Positions 1 through 8,111 are shown, numbered from the stretch's first letter. The stretch is 64,000 nt of DNA from Nocardia sp. NBC_01503 (GCF_036327755.1 NZ_CP109596.1:5456001-5520000); one strand, 5' to 3'. Program-made: numbers and translations. The notes: generated by a model from the letters alone, not told the origin.

Positions 1-3
1 TTC

Positions 4-225
4 GTGAGTGATGCGCGCGGCCGGACGGCTGTGCCGATGTCCTCGCCGATGTTCGCGGCCCTGATTCTGCTGGCGTTCGTGTTCGCGGTGGGCGTGTACC
101 TCGGGGTGCTGCTGTTCGGCAGTCGTTCCGCGTTGCCGTCCACGGTGGTGGTGTGCCCGGCTCCGGGTACTGCGAATGTGGCGCTGTGGCCCTCGGACTG
201 CCCGCGTGAGGCGGTGGCGCCGTGA
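4..225 (+). CDS. Small single-pass membrane protein of the element; may be 5' partial
   Basis: This 73-residue product has one hydrophobic segment at about residues 15-37, followed by a short extracytoplasmic-looking tail with two cysteines. I do not recognise the family. A GTG four bases into the window can serve as start, but the frame is open to the window edge, so the true start may lie upstream. The stop overlaps the next GTG start (GTGA), so it is translationally coupled to the replication-relaxation-like gene and belongs to the transfer operon. A small membrane accessory of the transfer ATPase is possible but unproven. Confidence 0.5.
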   Translation: MSDARGRTAVPMSSPMFAALILLAFVFAVGVYLGVLLFGSRSALPSTVVVCPAPGTANVALWPSDCPREAVAP

Positions 226-980
226 GCGAGATTCGGTTGCAGCCGTGGGAAACCCGGATCGAGGAACTCACCTGCCAGCAGTACGGGCTGTCGTCCGAGA
301 CCTTGGTCAAGGCAGCGCATGCCGCGGGTAAGGGTGTGCAGGCTGCGTACAAAACCGCGGGCCGGTTCAAGAAGGCCGGGCGGGCGCACGTGATCCGTGT
401 GGACTTCGGATCGTCGGGTCCGTGGCGGCATTCGAGTGACTTCGATGAGCCCGACACGGTGCCGCATGGTCCGTTGTGGATCTATCCGACGCGTGAGATC
501 GCTTGGGCCTATCTGGAATTCGATCCGGGTGAGTGGACCCCGAAGCCGTCCACGGCGGCGCATCTGACCGCAGTTTCGGAGTTGCGGCTCGCGCTGACCG
601 GGCTGGACACCAACCCGCAGGTGTGGACCAGCGAACGCCTATTGCGGCGCCAGATCAAAACCGTGCCCGGGCAGCCGACCGACCGTATCCATGACGCGTG
701 GTTCCGGGATTTCACCGATCCGGACAAGGTGTGGGCGATCGAGGTGGAGTTGTCCCGCAAGTTCGGTGACGGCCGCCTGCTGAAGGTGATGACCTCCGCG
801 CTGGAGACCGCCGAACGGCACGACCTGGCCGGGGTTCTGTACTTCGTGCGCGGTGAGGGCCTGCGGCGTGCGGTCGAGGGCACCGCGGCACGCCTGGCCA
901 ATAAGCGCGGTGTCGACAGCTTGTCGAATCTCGAAATCCATGACTTGGACGCCACTTTGGCGCGGAAAGGGGTGAGGTGA
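222..980 (+). CDS. Replication-relaxation-like protein
   Basis: This 252-residue soluble protein has an N-terminal helix-turn-helix-like part (about residues 15-60). Its C-terminal half contains WAIEVELSRK at about 171-180, the signature of actinobacterial replication-relaxation (Replic_Relax) proteins of plasmids and integrative elements. The family is thought to act in plasmid replication or transfer; its biochemistry is poorly known. The GTG start overlaps the upstream stop (GTGA), and the next gene begins one base after its stop. It sits directly upstream of the FtsK/TraB-like ATPase gene, the usual context. It is somewhat short for the family, so a divergent member is possible. Confidence 0.65.
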   Translation: MSEIRLQPWETRIEELTCQQYGLSSETLVKAAHAAGKGVQAAYKTAGRFKKAGRAHVIRVDFGSSGPWRHSSDFDEPDTVPHGPLWIYPTREIAWAYLEFDPGEWTPKPSTAAHLTAVSELRLALTGLDTNPQVWTSERLLRRQIKTVPGQPTDRIHDAWFRDFTDPDKVWAIEVELSRKFGDGRLLKVMTSALETAERHDLAGVLYFVRGEGLRRAVEGTAARLANKRGVDSLSNLEIHDLDATLARKGVR

Positions 981-981
981 C

Positions 982-1218
982 ATGGCCGAGGACAAGCGTC
1001 CTGTGCTCTGGGTTATCGACTCCGCGGGCGGCGAATGCCGCCTGGACGTCGATCAGTCGATCGAAGCCCTCGATCAATTCGGGGCGAGCCCGGATCGAAT
1101 TGCGCGGTGGGGCAAGAGAACTCCGCTGGATCTGTGGACGATGTCCGCGCCGGAACTCTGCGCGGTGTTGGACACCATGCTGAATCCGGAGCGGTCACCG
1201 GGGGAGGTGGATCGCTGA
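982..1218 (+). CDS. Small protein resembling an internal slice of the adjacent transfer ATPase
   Basis: This 78-residue protein has no membrane segment. Residues 8-70 align by eye with residues about 304-367 of the FtsK/TraB-like protein encoded next: both have an LxxxDxxGG strand-turn, then PxRIAxW, LDLWxM and CAxLxxMxNP. In the second half 17 of 36 positions are identical. It lacks Walker A and Walker B, so it cannot be an ATPase. A good ribosome site (AAAGGGGTGAGG) precedes the ATG. Its stop overlaps the ATPase start (TGATG). It may be a partial gene duplication that now modulates or docks on the ATPase; this function is inferred. Confidence 0.6.
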   Translation: MAEDKRPVLWVIDSAGGECRLDVDQSIEALDQFGASPDRIARWGKRTPLDLWTMSAPELCAVLDTMLNPERSPGEVDR

Positions 1219-3293
1219 TGAGTGGATGCACTCCATTGATCACTCCCCAGGATTGCGGACCCACGCCCGTGCCCGCGCCGACGCTGGCACCGACACCGGT
1301 TCCCGAGGTACTGCCGTCTTCGGCTGTTCCGGCCAACCCGGGGCCGACACAGACGCCGTCGTCGGAGCGGTTCGAGAATCCGAGCTTGCCCGATGGCTGG
1401 CATGCCCCGAACTGGAGTCTGCACGTCTCCAGCGTGGGCGAAGTGCTCGCGGTGGTGGGTACCGCGCTGGTGGGCATCGTGTTCGTGATCGCGCTGCTGA
1501 TCGCCCTGAATCTGGTTGCGGACAAACGGCGTTGGGAAGCCCGGCAAGTCCGCAACTACGCGTTCGGGTCGCTGGTGCTGACCCTCGGGGCGATGTGGGT
1601 CGCGAATTCGTGGTTCGCGCCGGTGAGCTTGTGGTGGCAGGGCACCACCGTGCTGGTGCACGGGCCAGGGTTCGGGGCGGTGGTGGCGATGACCGCCGGC
1701 GCTTTGCCCTTGGCCTGGTTCGGTGCCGCGGTCTATCGGGCACGGTATTTGTCCCGGCTGGGTACAGAGGGCATTGGTTCACCGTGGAAGACACGGCGTT
1801 TGCAGCGCCGCCAGCAGTTGGGTAAGGCCGCCGCCGCGCGCCGCGCCGCCAAGTACGGGGCGCCGTTGGTGACGGGTTGGCTCAAGGCCAAGGTGGTGCT
1901 CGGGTCATTGTCCGAGCGCACCGACGCGACCCAGCCCTCGACCATCACGCAGTTGGTGGAGAAGCGCGGCGCGAAGTTCGATATCCCGATCGAGGGTCTC
2001 GGGCACATGGTGGTGCTGGGCAAGTCCCAGAAGGCGGGCAAGACCACCCTGCTGGTCCGGTTGGGCACGGGCCTGTACAGCGCGTACTGGCACCGATATG
2101 TGCGGACCGGGGAGAAACGTCCGCTGTTGATCCTCGTGGACTGCAAGGGCGGCAAACCAGGTCTGGCGACCGGCCGTCAGGTAGTGAAGATCGCGGCCCG
2201 GATGGGGGTGAATCCGAAGCGGATCGCGTTGTGGCCGGTGACCAATCGCCTGGATTTGTGGTCGATGGACACCGACGACATGTGCGCCACCTTGGAAGCG
2301 ATGATCAACCCGGTGCAAGCGACCGAGGCGAGCTCGGAGCATTTCAAACAGAACCGCATCCGGGTGACCAAACTGGCGGTCACCGCACCGGGCGGCAAGC
2401 CCAAATCGAAGGCCGAGTTCCTGGACTCGCTCACGGTAGACAATCTCAAAGCCAAGTGGGCAGGCCACGATTCGATCCTTGCCGAGATCGATGCGTTGGA
2501 GTTGAACAAGCCGCCCGCGATCGGGGATGTCTCGGGCAAGTTCCGCAACATCTTCGCCGCGATCGGTGAGGGCTTCGACGGCGGCCGACCCCTGGACTCG
2601 TTCGATGTCATCTACGCCACCGTGCCAGGCACGGTCCGCGGGGAGAACGCCCGCGCCCAGGTCGCGGCCCTGACCACGCTCATCTCCCAGTTCGCGTGTG
2701 GAGAGCACGACCGGCAAATCATTTTGATCATCGATGAGATGTCCGCGGTCGCGGACAAGACCGGCGGTATCAACCAATTCACCATCGCCGAACGGCTGTT
2801 GGGCATGGGCGTGGTCGCGTTCTTCGCCGCACAAAACCAATACGGCCTCGGGCAAACCCCCGATGAGCGCCGCCGACTACTGGAGTCGTGCCCGTCGGGT
2901 GCGCTGCTGATGGCCCTGGAAGGCGGCGGCAAGGTGTCCGAGGTGTTCGGGTCACGCCCGGTCACCGAGAACAGTCGCCATTCCAAGGGCGGCAAGGTCG
3001 GCGACGAAGGCACCCTGGGCAACCGCGAAACCTTCTTCATCGACCCGAACCGGCTCGCGGAGTTCAAAACCGGCGACGTGGTGTGGGTGCACGCACTCAA
3101 AGCCCAATGGGGACACGTGATCCCGGTCGACCTGGACGAGGTCACCGAACTGCCCGCGGACCCGTACGCGCAGCGCTGGGCCGCCAGCACCGCGCCCCGG
3201 GTGCCGCTGACCCGGGTGCGGGATCTGGACTCCGGGCGGGCACGCCGCGCGGACCTGGGTCTTACCGAGGACGAGGGCGGTGAAGCGGCATGA
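1218..3293 (+). CDS. FtsK/TraB-like membrane-anchored DNA translocase ATPase
   Basis: The 691-residue protein begins with a Pro/Thr-rich segment (about 10-60), followed by three membrane segments (about 72-100, 113-135 and 150-175), a basic linker and a P-loop domain. The Walker A region reads GKSQKAGKTT (about 267-276), a variant in which the usual first Gly is shifted by one. Walker B is IILIIDEMSA (about 500-509). Actinobacterial conjugative elements move double-stranded DNA with one such TraB-type hexameric pump at the septal or tip membrane. The start at TGATG is chosen for coupling to the upstream gene; longer in-frame starts would overlap that gene. The stop overlaps the next ATG (ATGA). 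Confidence 0.8.
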   Translation: MSGCTPLITPQDCGPTPVPAPTLAPTPVPEVLPSSAVPANPGPTQTPSSERFENPSLPDGWHAPNWSLHVSSVGEVLAVVGTALVGIVFVIALLIALNLVADKRRWEARQVRNYAFGSLVLTLGAMWVANSWFAPVSLWWQGTTVLVHGPGFGAVVAMTAGALPLAWFGAAVYRARYLSRLGTEGIGSPWKTRRLQRRQQLGKAAAARRAAKYGAPLVTGWLKAKVVLGSLSERTDATQPSTITQLVEKRGAKFDIPIEGLGHMVVLGKSQKAGKTTLLVRLGTGLYSAYWHRYVRTGEKRPLLILVDCKGGKPGLATGRQVVKIAARMGVNPKRIALWPVTNRLDLWSMDTDDMCATLEAMINPVQATEASSEHFKQNRIRVTKLAVTAPGGKPKSKAEFLDSLTVDNLKAKWAGHDSILAEIDALELNKPPAIGDVSGKFRNIFAAIGEGFDGGRPLDSFDVIYATVPGTVRGENARAQVAALTTLISQFACGEHDRQIILIIDEMSAVADKTGGINQFTIAERLLGMGVVAFFAAQNQYGLGQTPDERRRLLESCPSGALLMALEGGGKVSEVFGSRPVTENSRHSKGGKVGDEGTLGNRETFFIDPNRLAEFKTGDVVWVHALKAQWGHVIPVDLDEVTELPADPYAQRWAASTAPRVPLTRVRDLDSGRARRADLGLTEDEGGEAA

Positions 3294-3463
3294 CCGACTA
3301 TCTACGCCCGATCGCGGCCTACGTGGCCAGCCAAAGCGGACACCGTCAACCCACCGGTGACCGCCCCGGACAACCGGCCGCCCAGCGGACGGACACCCCG
3401 GACAGCAAGGCGGACACCGCCATTCACGCGGACAGCGCCGAGGACAAGGGGTGGACACGATGA
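3290..3463 (+). CDS. 57-residue unknown protein between the ATPase and DUF2637 genes
   Basis: Direct translation from the ATGA at 3290 gives MTDYLRPIAAYVAS followed by a hydrophilic, Asp/Thr/Ala-rich tail. Its stop overlaps the ATG of the next gene (CGATGAGC), so both ends show the same coupling as its neighbours; this is the main evidence that it is real. I recognise no family. Its DNA carries three copies of GGACACC, part of a cluster that continues into the next gene, so the segment could also serve as a DNA signal. Confidence 0.5.
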   Translation: MTDYLRPIAAYVASQSGHRQPTGDRPGQPAAQRTDTPDSKADTAIHADSAEDKGWTR

Positions 3464-4275
3464 GCACCACTACCCCCGCAGCGCGCGGACGGCTGGTCTC
3501 CTGGACCGGATTCGTCTTCGGATCGTTGACCTCGATCGCGGCCAATGTCCTACACACCTGGCTACCCGCCGCACACATGCCCCCGGGGTGGACACCCGGC
3601 ATCGCCCCCCAAATCGGTGCCGCGGTATGGCCGATCGGCCTACTCCTCAGCGTCGAGGTGCTCTCCCGCGCGCAGTGGCGGGGCGGGCGGATGTGGGGCG
3701 TAGCCCGCTACGGCGGCGCCGGGGCAGTGGCCTTCGGGTCAGCCGTCATTTCCTACAGCCATGTGCGAGATGTGCTCATGGCCTGGGGATATGGGCATCC
3801 GGCCGCCGAATTCGGGCCACTGACCCTGGACGGGCTGATGGTGGTGTGCGGGTTCGCGCTGATGTCGATGAGCACCGACAGCGACCGCGCTGTTCCCGCT
3901 CGTGCCGTTCCCGCGAGGTCGGTGCGCACCGGTGAACCGAAATCGGTGGGTGCCCGTGAGGTTCCGCTCGCGATCCAGGTGGAACCCGCCGCACCCCAGC
4001 GTGTCCGCGCCGCCAGCACGGTGTCCGGGGTGTCCGGACAGGACTCCGAAGGTGTTGCCACACAAGCGGACACCCCCACGCAGGAGGTGGACACCCGCCG
4101 CCAGCGCGCCCAGGAGTTGCACGCCCAGAACTGGACCCATGGCCGCATCGCGATCGAGCTCGGGGTAAGCAAACGCACTGTCCGCCGCTACCTGGCCACC
4201 GGTGAGGACACCGACCCGGCGGGCGATGACCGCGCGGACACCGTGGCCGCCGAGTGGTTGGCCGCCCTGGACACC
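3338..4275 (+). repeat. Cluster of GGACACC heptamers
   Basis: Nine forward copies start at 3338, 3391, 3412, 3590, 4068, 4089, 4206, 4236 and 4269, and two inverted copies (GGTGTCC) at 4020 and 4029. The forward copies fall in all three codon registers relative to the heptamer (S-G-H, W-T-P and mostly D-T), so codon preference alone does not explain them. TraB-type ATPases recognise clusters of short repeats near their own gene. These could be such sites, but that is inference. Confidence 0.4.
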
Positions 4276-4311
4276 CATCACCACAACAACTCGAACGGAG
4301 TGCACGCATGA
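3460..4311 (+). CDS. DUF2637-type membrane protein with C-terminal helix-turn-helix
   Basis: The 283-residue protein has four hydrophobic stretches in its first 135 residues, with a polar VLSRAQWRGG loop and an SYSHVRDVLMAWG segment as in DUF2637 proteins of actinobacterial mobile elements. A disordered Ala/Val/Thr-rich linker follows. Near residue 220-250 it carries a resolvase-like helix-turn-helix (RIAIELGVSKRTVRRYL). DUF2637 proteins are commonly found beside FtsK/TraB genes. A role as a membrane partner that also contacts DNA is inferred from this layout. The start is the ATG overlapping the upstream stop; its own stop overlaps the next ATG. Confidence 0.65.
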   Translation: MSTTTPAARGRLVSWTGFVFGSLTSIAANVLHTWLPAAHMPPGWTPGIAPQIGAAVWPIGLLLSVEVLSRAQWRGGRMWGVARYGGAGAVAFGSAVISYSHVRDVLMAWGYGHPAAEFGPLTLDGLMVVCGFALMSMSTDSDRAVPARAVPARSVRTGEPKSVGAREVPLAIQVEPAAPQRVRAASTVSGVSGQDSEGVATQADTPTQEVDTRRQRAQELHAQNWTHGRIAIELGVSKRTVRRYLATGEDTDPAGDDRADTVAAEWLAALDTHHHNNSNGVHA

Positions 4312-4745
4312 ACGACAACGGCCGCGGAATCGATTGGGACGGTGAGCTTCAGGCGCTCATGGAGTCCTCCGGTATCGATCCCACCCAGATGACCCGACCC
4401 ACGTGGATCGTTCGCGTGCGTCGCACCGTGCTGCGGGCCCGCGCTGGCATGGCCGCGCTGCTGATCGTCGGGCTGCTGATGTGGCTGACCGCCGCGTCGG
4501 GCGCCCCGGCCGCGGCGACGGTGCCGTTGCGGATATGGCTGATGGGCTGGATCGGCTACGGCCTCTGGATCAGCCTGGGTCGCCCCGACTGGTCCACCGC
4601 ATTCCACACCACACGCGAATTCGCCATGGCCACAAGCCAATCCGTGTCCCGATTCGCGTTCGCGCACTCTCGCCCGGTCCGTGCGCGCTGGCGTGCCTGG
4701 AAAGCCGTCCGCGACCGCGACGACACCGTCCCCACGACCGCTTAA
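4308..4745 (+). CDS. Two-pass membrane protein of the element
   Basis: This 145-residue protein has hydrophobic segments at about 47-63 and 73-90 flanked by arginines, with cytoplasmic-looking tails and a basic C-terminus (RARWRAWKAVRDRDD). I do not recognise a family. The ATG overlaps the preceding stop (ATGA), so it is the last member of the coupled transfer-gene string that begins at the window edge. The next gene has its own ribosome site 24 bases downstream. A structural partner of the DNA pump is a reasonable guess only. Confidence 0.55.
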   Translation: MNDNGRGIDWDGELQALMESSGIDPTQMTRPTWIVRVRRTVLRARAGMAALLIVGLLMWLTAASGAPAAATVPLRIWLMGWIGYGLWISLGRPDWSTAFHTTREFAMATSQSVSRFAFAHSRPVRARWRAWKAVRDRDDTVPTTA

Positions 4746-4769
4746 CCCCCCCGAAAGGACCGAAATCTA

Positions 4770-5735
4770 ATGCCCGGCAAAGAACGATCCGCCATCTTCA
4801 GTAACGACCACATCCCCACCTCGGGGAGAGAATCCGATGAGGTCGCCCGCAGTTGGCCGCAGATGATGGCGCTGCTGTTGCAGGTGATGCAGCAGCTTCA
4901 GAAGGCCACGGCCGACGGGTCGGTGAAACTGACCCGCCAGCAGCGCGCCCAACTCGTCACCGAGGCCCGCGACGCCCAGAAAATCTATGATTACCAGGCC
5001 CAGACCACCCGGGCGTGGTATCAGGTCCGCACCCAGGACTATCAGCGCGAAGCCAAAGCCGCCGCCGCACGCGTCACGGCCGGAGCCAGCCCGCAGGAGC
5101 AAACCCAGTCCGCCGCCTACCTCAAGGGGCTACGGGCCAGCATCGAACACACCATCCACGACACCACCCTTACCCCCGAACAACGCGGCCAGGTGGTCCA
5201 GGCCCTGGATGCGGTCGATCATGACGCCTCGAAACCGGTGCCTCGCAACATGTTCGAGCAGGTCGAGGGCGAAGGCGCCGCCCGTGCCCGGTATGAGGCG
5301 GCGGCCAGTGAATACCGGTTGGCCCAGCATCGCGGGCAGTTGACCGCGGCCGACACCGCGCCGACCGGCGGTGCCGAGGCCAGCGAGTGGCAGCGCGAGA
5401 GTACGCGCCGGTTCGATGAACTCGGGCACCGGATCGCGCGCCTGGAAGCCGCGATCGAGGAACTCGTGCCCCGGCACGATGTCACGGCCACTGCGGGTTC
5501 GAACGGCCAGGCCAAACCCCGAGCGACCCAGCAGACCGACCAGCAGCATTCGGCCGCGCACCCCCATTTCGCGCAGGCGGACGCCGAGTCGGATTCGGGC
5601 GGGACCGCGCACGCCGAAGCCGACGCCGAGCAGCAGGAGACCCCGCACGCCGACCAGGAGCACCCCGCGCCCGAGGCCGAGAACGCCACGCAATGGCGGA
5701 TGGATTCGACGGCGCAGATGCAGGCCGAGGCGTGA
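4770..5735 (+). CDS. Coiled-coil protein with acidic Ala/Glu/His-rich tail
   Basis: The 321-residue hydrophilic protein has long Gln/Ala-rich helices in residues 30-130 (for example QVMQQLQKAT and LTRQQRAQLVTEARDAQ), a second coiled coil at about 205-235 and a low-complexity tail rich in Ala, Glu, Asp, His and Gln. No enzyme motif is visible. A clear ribosome site (CGAAAGGACCG) precedes the ATG. It follows the coupled membrane-protein genes, so it may act with them. Plasmid proteins with this layout are often DNA- or septum-associated scaffolds, but no function can be assigned. Confidence 0.55.
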   Translation: MPGKERSAIFSNDHIPTSGRESDEVARSWPQMMALLLQVMQQLQKATADGSVKLTRQQRAQLVTEARDAQKIYDYQAQTTRAWYQVRTQDYQREAKAAAARVTAGASPQEQTQSAAYLKGLRASIEHTIHDTTLTPEQRGQVVQALDAVDHDASKPVPRNMFEQVEGEGAARARYEAAASEYRLAQHRGQLTAADTAPTGGAEASEWQRESTRRFDELGHRIARLEAAIEELVPRHDVTATAGSNGQAKPRATQQTDQQHSAAHPHFAQADAESDSGGTAHAEADAEQQETPHADQEHPAPEAENATQWRMDSTAQMQAEA

Positions 5736-5856
5736 CCGGTTCGGCCATGCCCCACAGGTTTTACAACAACAACATCAGAAAGGAGACCACCGCTACGACC
5801 GCAACAATCAGCCGAATTAGCTGACACCCCAACACTATTCACGCTTCACCAACTGA

Positions 5857-5873
5857 TCCGAATCTGTTTCGGA
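5857..5873. promoter_or_regulatory. Inverted repeat in the AT-richer leader of ssb
   Basis: TCCGAATCTGTTTCGGA has 6-base arms around a 5-base centre and lies 52 bases before the ssb ATG. The segment 5736-5924 is the first real non-coding gap in the operon and is lower in GC than its surroundings. A promoter with an operator is therefore likely here, but no clear -10/-35 pair could be fixed. Confidence 0.3.
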
Positions 5874-5924
5874 CAACCAATCTCTAACGGACACAACCCA
5901 TATCGAATTGGAGTAGTGAGAACA

Positions 5925-6407
5925 ATGTCCGGTGAAACCACTTTGACCGTTATCGGCAACCTGACCTCGGACCCGGTGATTCGGACCATTCCGAAGACCA
6001 ACGATTCGGTGGTCAACTTCACCGTCGCGTCGACCCCTCGGGTGTTCGACCGGCAAGCCAACCAGTGGAAGGACGGGGCGCCGCTGTTCATGCGGTGCAC
6101 CATGTTCCGCGATGCCGCGGACAACATCGCCGACTCGCTCGTCAAAGGCGCGCGGGTCGTGGTGGTCGGCAAACTTCAGCAGCGCGAGTACACCGATCGC
6201 GAGGGCGTCAAACGCCAGGTGATCGAACTCGTCGCCGATGAAGTCGGGGCGTCGCTGAAATACGCGGTCGCCAAACCGATCCGACGTTCGGCCAGCAACG
6301 GCCGCAACAGTCGGGCGCAGGCGGGCGCGGGCCACGGTGGCGGTTCGAGTGTGGCCAGCGACGACCCGTACACCCAGATCCAGAGTGATCCGGAAGAGGT
6401 GGCGTGA
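5925..6407 (+). CDS. ssb: Single-stranded DNA-binding protein, element-encoded
   Basis: The 160-residue protein carries an OB fold in its first 110 residues, with the typical openings LTVIGNLTSDPV and FTVAS and the end strand GKLQQREYTDREG. A Gly/Ser-rich spacer follows. It binds single-stranded DNA during replication, repair or transfer. The C-terminal tip (DDPYTQIQSDPEEVA) is acidic but lacks the usual DDDIPF-type end used to recruit partners, so partner binding may differ from the chromosomal SSB. The ATG at 5925 is preferred over the in-frame GTG at 5916 because of GGAG spacing. The stop overlaps the next possible start (GTGA). Confidence 0.88.
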   Translation: MSGETTLTVIGNLTSDPVIRTIPKTNDSVVNFTVASTPRVFDRQANQWKDGAPLFMRCTMFRDAADNIADSLVKGARVVVVGKLQQREYTDREGVKRQVIELVADEVGASLKYAVAKPIRRSASNGRNSRAQAGAGHGGGSSVASDDPYTQIQSDPEEVA

Positions 6408-6700
6408 TCATGAGTGAGGCATGGATGAACATCATGTCGATCAGCCGCCCGGGTGTCGATCCGGTTTTCGAGGTCAAGTACTCCGAGAACATCAACAAGA
6501 TCGTGATCACGGTCGGGGAGGGTCGGCTGTTCATGGACGCCGAAGCAACCGAGCAACTGCTCACCGGCCTGCGTGAGGGCCTGCTCGATGCCATGCTCGC
6601 TCAGGCCGTGAAATCCGGTGAAGGCGTGTGGCTGTCGCCCACAACGTTCCTGACTCCGGAAGCGGCTGTAGCGCTGCGTAGTGAGCGGGGTGCGGCATGA
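6404..6700 (+). CDS. Small unknown protein downstream of ssb
   Basis: This product of 97-98 residues has a predicted beta-strand part (VFEVKYSENINKIVITV) followed by helices (EATEQLLTGLREGLLDAMLAQAV). Translation may start at GTG 6404, coupled to the ssb stop, or at ATG 6410, which has the better distance to GGAAGAGG. It shares the pattern of a Y-x-N/D-x-x-x-x-I-V-I strand, a later helix pair and a GEG end with the protein encoded next. No known family is recognised. Confidence 0.55.
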   Translation: MIMSEAWMNIMSISRPGVDPVFEVKYSENINKIVITVGEGRLFMDAEATEQLLTGLREGLLDAMLAQAVKSGEGVWLSPTTFLTPEAAVALRSERGAA

Positions 6701-6942
6701 TCGGCAACCCATTCCGGCGGCACCTGCGTCCGCGCGTCGATGACGTGCGGCGGGTGCCGACGCGGCTGATGTTCTCCGCGTACTACGACGCGTCCGTGGA
6801 TCACATCGTGATCGCACTACAAGCCGGGGACAGCGCAGACGGCTCGGTCTTGGAGCTCTCGCTCTGGGACGCGGTCAGCGTGCAGGACGTGATCGGTGCC
6901 GCCATCGGCGACGCCGTCGCGGCAGGGGAAGGGACGGTCTAG
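6697..6942 (+). CDS. Small unknown protein, possible paralogue of its upstream neighbour
   Basis: The 81-residue product starts with an ATGA overlap on the preceding gene. After a basic N-terminus (RRHLRPRVDDVRRV) it has YYDASVDHIVIAL, then an acidic loop and an amphipathic helix ending AAGEGTV. The order of strand, loop and helix and the closing GEG resemble the preceding protein. No catalytic motif or membrane segment is present. Its role is unknown. Confidence 0.5.
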   Translation: MIGNPFRRHLRPRVDDVRRVPTRLMFSAYYDASVDHIVIALQAGDSADGSVLELSLWDAVSVQDVIGAAIGDAVAAGEGTV

Positions 6943-6944
6943 CC

Positions 6945-7352
6945 ATGTCGTTCCTACACACCCGCCTCAGCGTGGAACCCGTCGGAACCAAAGGGAGCGG
7001 GCATGTGACGCTCTTCTGGAACTGCGGGGAAACGGTGGTCACCACGGTCAGCGCACAGGACACCCGCGGTGACCTGGAAATCCGGTGGGACCACAACTGC
7101 GAAGGCATCTCCGCATGCCTTACGGTCCAGGAAGCGCGGCTGCTGCATCGCCAGCTGACCGTGCTCCTGGGCGAATTCACCGGCATCGACAACGAGGTCG
7201 AGGACCAGGAGCCCGTCAACGACGACGGTGTTTCCTGGCCCGCGCCGGAATGGGTCCGACAGGCGCTCAAGCACGGGTTCCCGTCGCGTTCCGAACGCGT
7301 CGATTCCCGGGAAAACCATTCCGGGACAACCGGACCGGAAGGGGTGAAGTAA
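6945..7352 (+). CDS. Small unknown protein of the element
   Basis: The 135-residue protein has a strand-rich first half (VTLFWNCGETVVTTV and GDLEIRWDHN), one helix (TVQEARLLHRQLTVLLGEF) and a polar tail. The helix suggests the same overall build as the two small proteins upstream. It starts two bases after the preceding stop and its own stop (TAATG) overlaps the next start, so it is part of the same transcript. No family is recognised. Confidence 0.5.
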   Translation: MSFLHTRLSVEPVGTKGSGHVTLFWNCGETVVTTVSAQDTRGDLEIRWDHNCEGISACLTVQEARLLHRQLTVLLGEFTGIDNEVEDQEPVNDDGVSWPAPEWVRQALKHGFPSRSERVDSRENHSGTTGPEGVK

Positions 7353-7738
7353 TGACCGCACTTAACCCCCTTACTCCCGACACCGATCAGCTGATTGTGG
7401 TCATGCAGACGCGTGAGGTGTTCCGCTTCACGTTCCTGTACACCGCGGACGGCCGGATGCGGGTGATCACGGTCGAACCTTCACGCACCGAGGCCGGAGA
7501 CCTTTTGGTCGCCATCTCCGAGGCGTTGAAGGTCGGCAAGCATCGCCAGGACTCCACCCTGGCGGTACGTGATGCCACCGCGGTCGCGGTGTATATCGCC
7601 GAGCTGATCCGCGAGCGTGACAATTTCCGGGTCCAGTGCAAAGGACTGCTCGATCAGGTGCAGTGCCTGCAATGGGATCTGAACGCGCTCCAGGCCCGGC
7701 ACGACCTGTGCACCGAACGGCCGGAGGAGGCGTCATGA
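7352..7738 (+). CDS. Small unknown protein with C-terminal coiled coil
   Basis: The 128-residue protein starts at the TAATG overlap. Its first half is strand-rich (VFRFTFLYTADGRMRVITV) with a helix EAGDLLVAISEALKV, the same order as in its upstream neighbours. The second half (LIRERDNFRVQCKGLLDQVQCLQWDLNALQ) is a likely coiled coil that could dimerise the protein. No enzyme motif is seen. The stop overlaps the next ATG. Confidence 0.5.
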   Translation: MTALNPLTPDTDQLIVVMQTREVFRFTFLYTADGRMRVITVEPSRTEAGDLLVAISEALKVGKHRQDSTLAVRDATAVAVYIAELIRERDNFRVQCKGLLDQVQCLQWDLNALQARHDLCTERPEEAS

Positions 7739-7929
7739 GTAATCACCGTCTCATCTGCTGTGACATGCTCACGTCGAAAATCCCTGCCCCGCAGCAGGAT
7801 CAGGCACTCGGTGTGGAGTTCCTGTTGTATTGCTGCTGTTGCGGCCACTACGAACCGTGGGATGTCGACGAGGACGAACCCGAGGTGACCGACACCGACG
7901 GCAACCCGCCGCGGGAGGACCGATCATGA
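7735..7929 (+). CDS. 64-residue cysteine-rich unknown protein
   Basis: Translation from the ATGA at 7735 gives a short protein with a CC pair at positions 7-8 and four cysteines in a row before GHYEPWD, then an acidic tail. The cluster CCCCGHY could bind a metal or form disulfides. GGAGGAGG sits just upstream of the ATG. It is coupled at both ends to its neighbours. No family is recognised. Confidence 0.5.
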   Translation: MSNHRLICCDMLTSKIPAPQQDQALGVEFLLYCCCCGHYEPWDVDEDEPEVTDTDGNPPREDRS

Positions 7930-8111
7930 GTATCCGATCGGAATACCAATGGTGTGGATGTCGGGACTGCTTCGACATCGCGGTCGGAACAGTGAACGCC
8001 CTGACCCTGTGCGAGCTCTGCGAAGAGGCAGGGTGCGAGATCGGAGAAGGGGAATGCCAGCGGGAAGACGCCTACGACATGAGTCGAGGTGCCGACCATG
8101 CCGACCGCTAA
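7926..8111 (+). CDS. 61-residue zinc-ribbon-like protein
   Basis: The product has CGCRDC near the N-terminus and CELCEEAGCEIGEGEC in the middle, eight cysteines in 61 residues, spaced like paired zinc knuckles. It starts with an ATGA overlap and its 3' end overlaps the next gene by 14 bases. A small metal-binding DNA or protein adaptor is likely; the exact role is unknown. Confidence 0.5.
   Translation: MSIRSEYQWCGCRDCFDIAVGTVNALTLCELCEEAGCEIGEGECQREDAYDMSRGADHADR

Noticed and set aside
509..955. Minus-strand open frames inside the replication-relaxation-like gene
   Set aside because: They are antisense shadows of a well-supported coding region in high-GC DNA.
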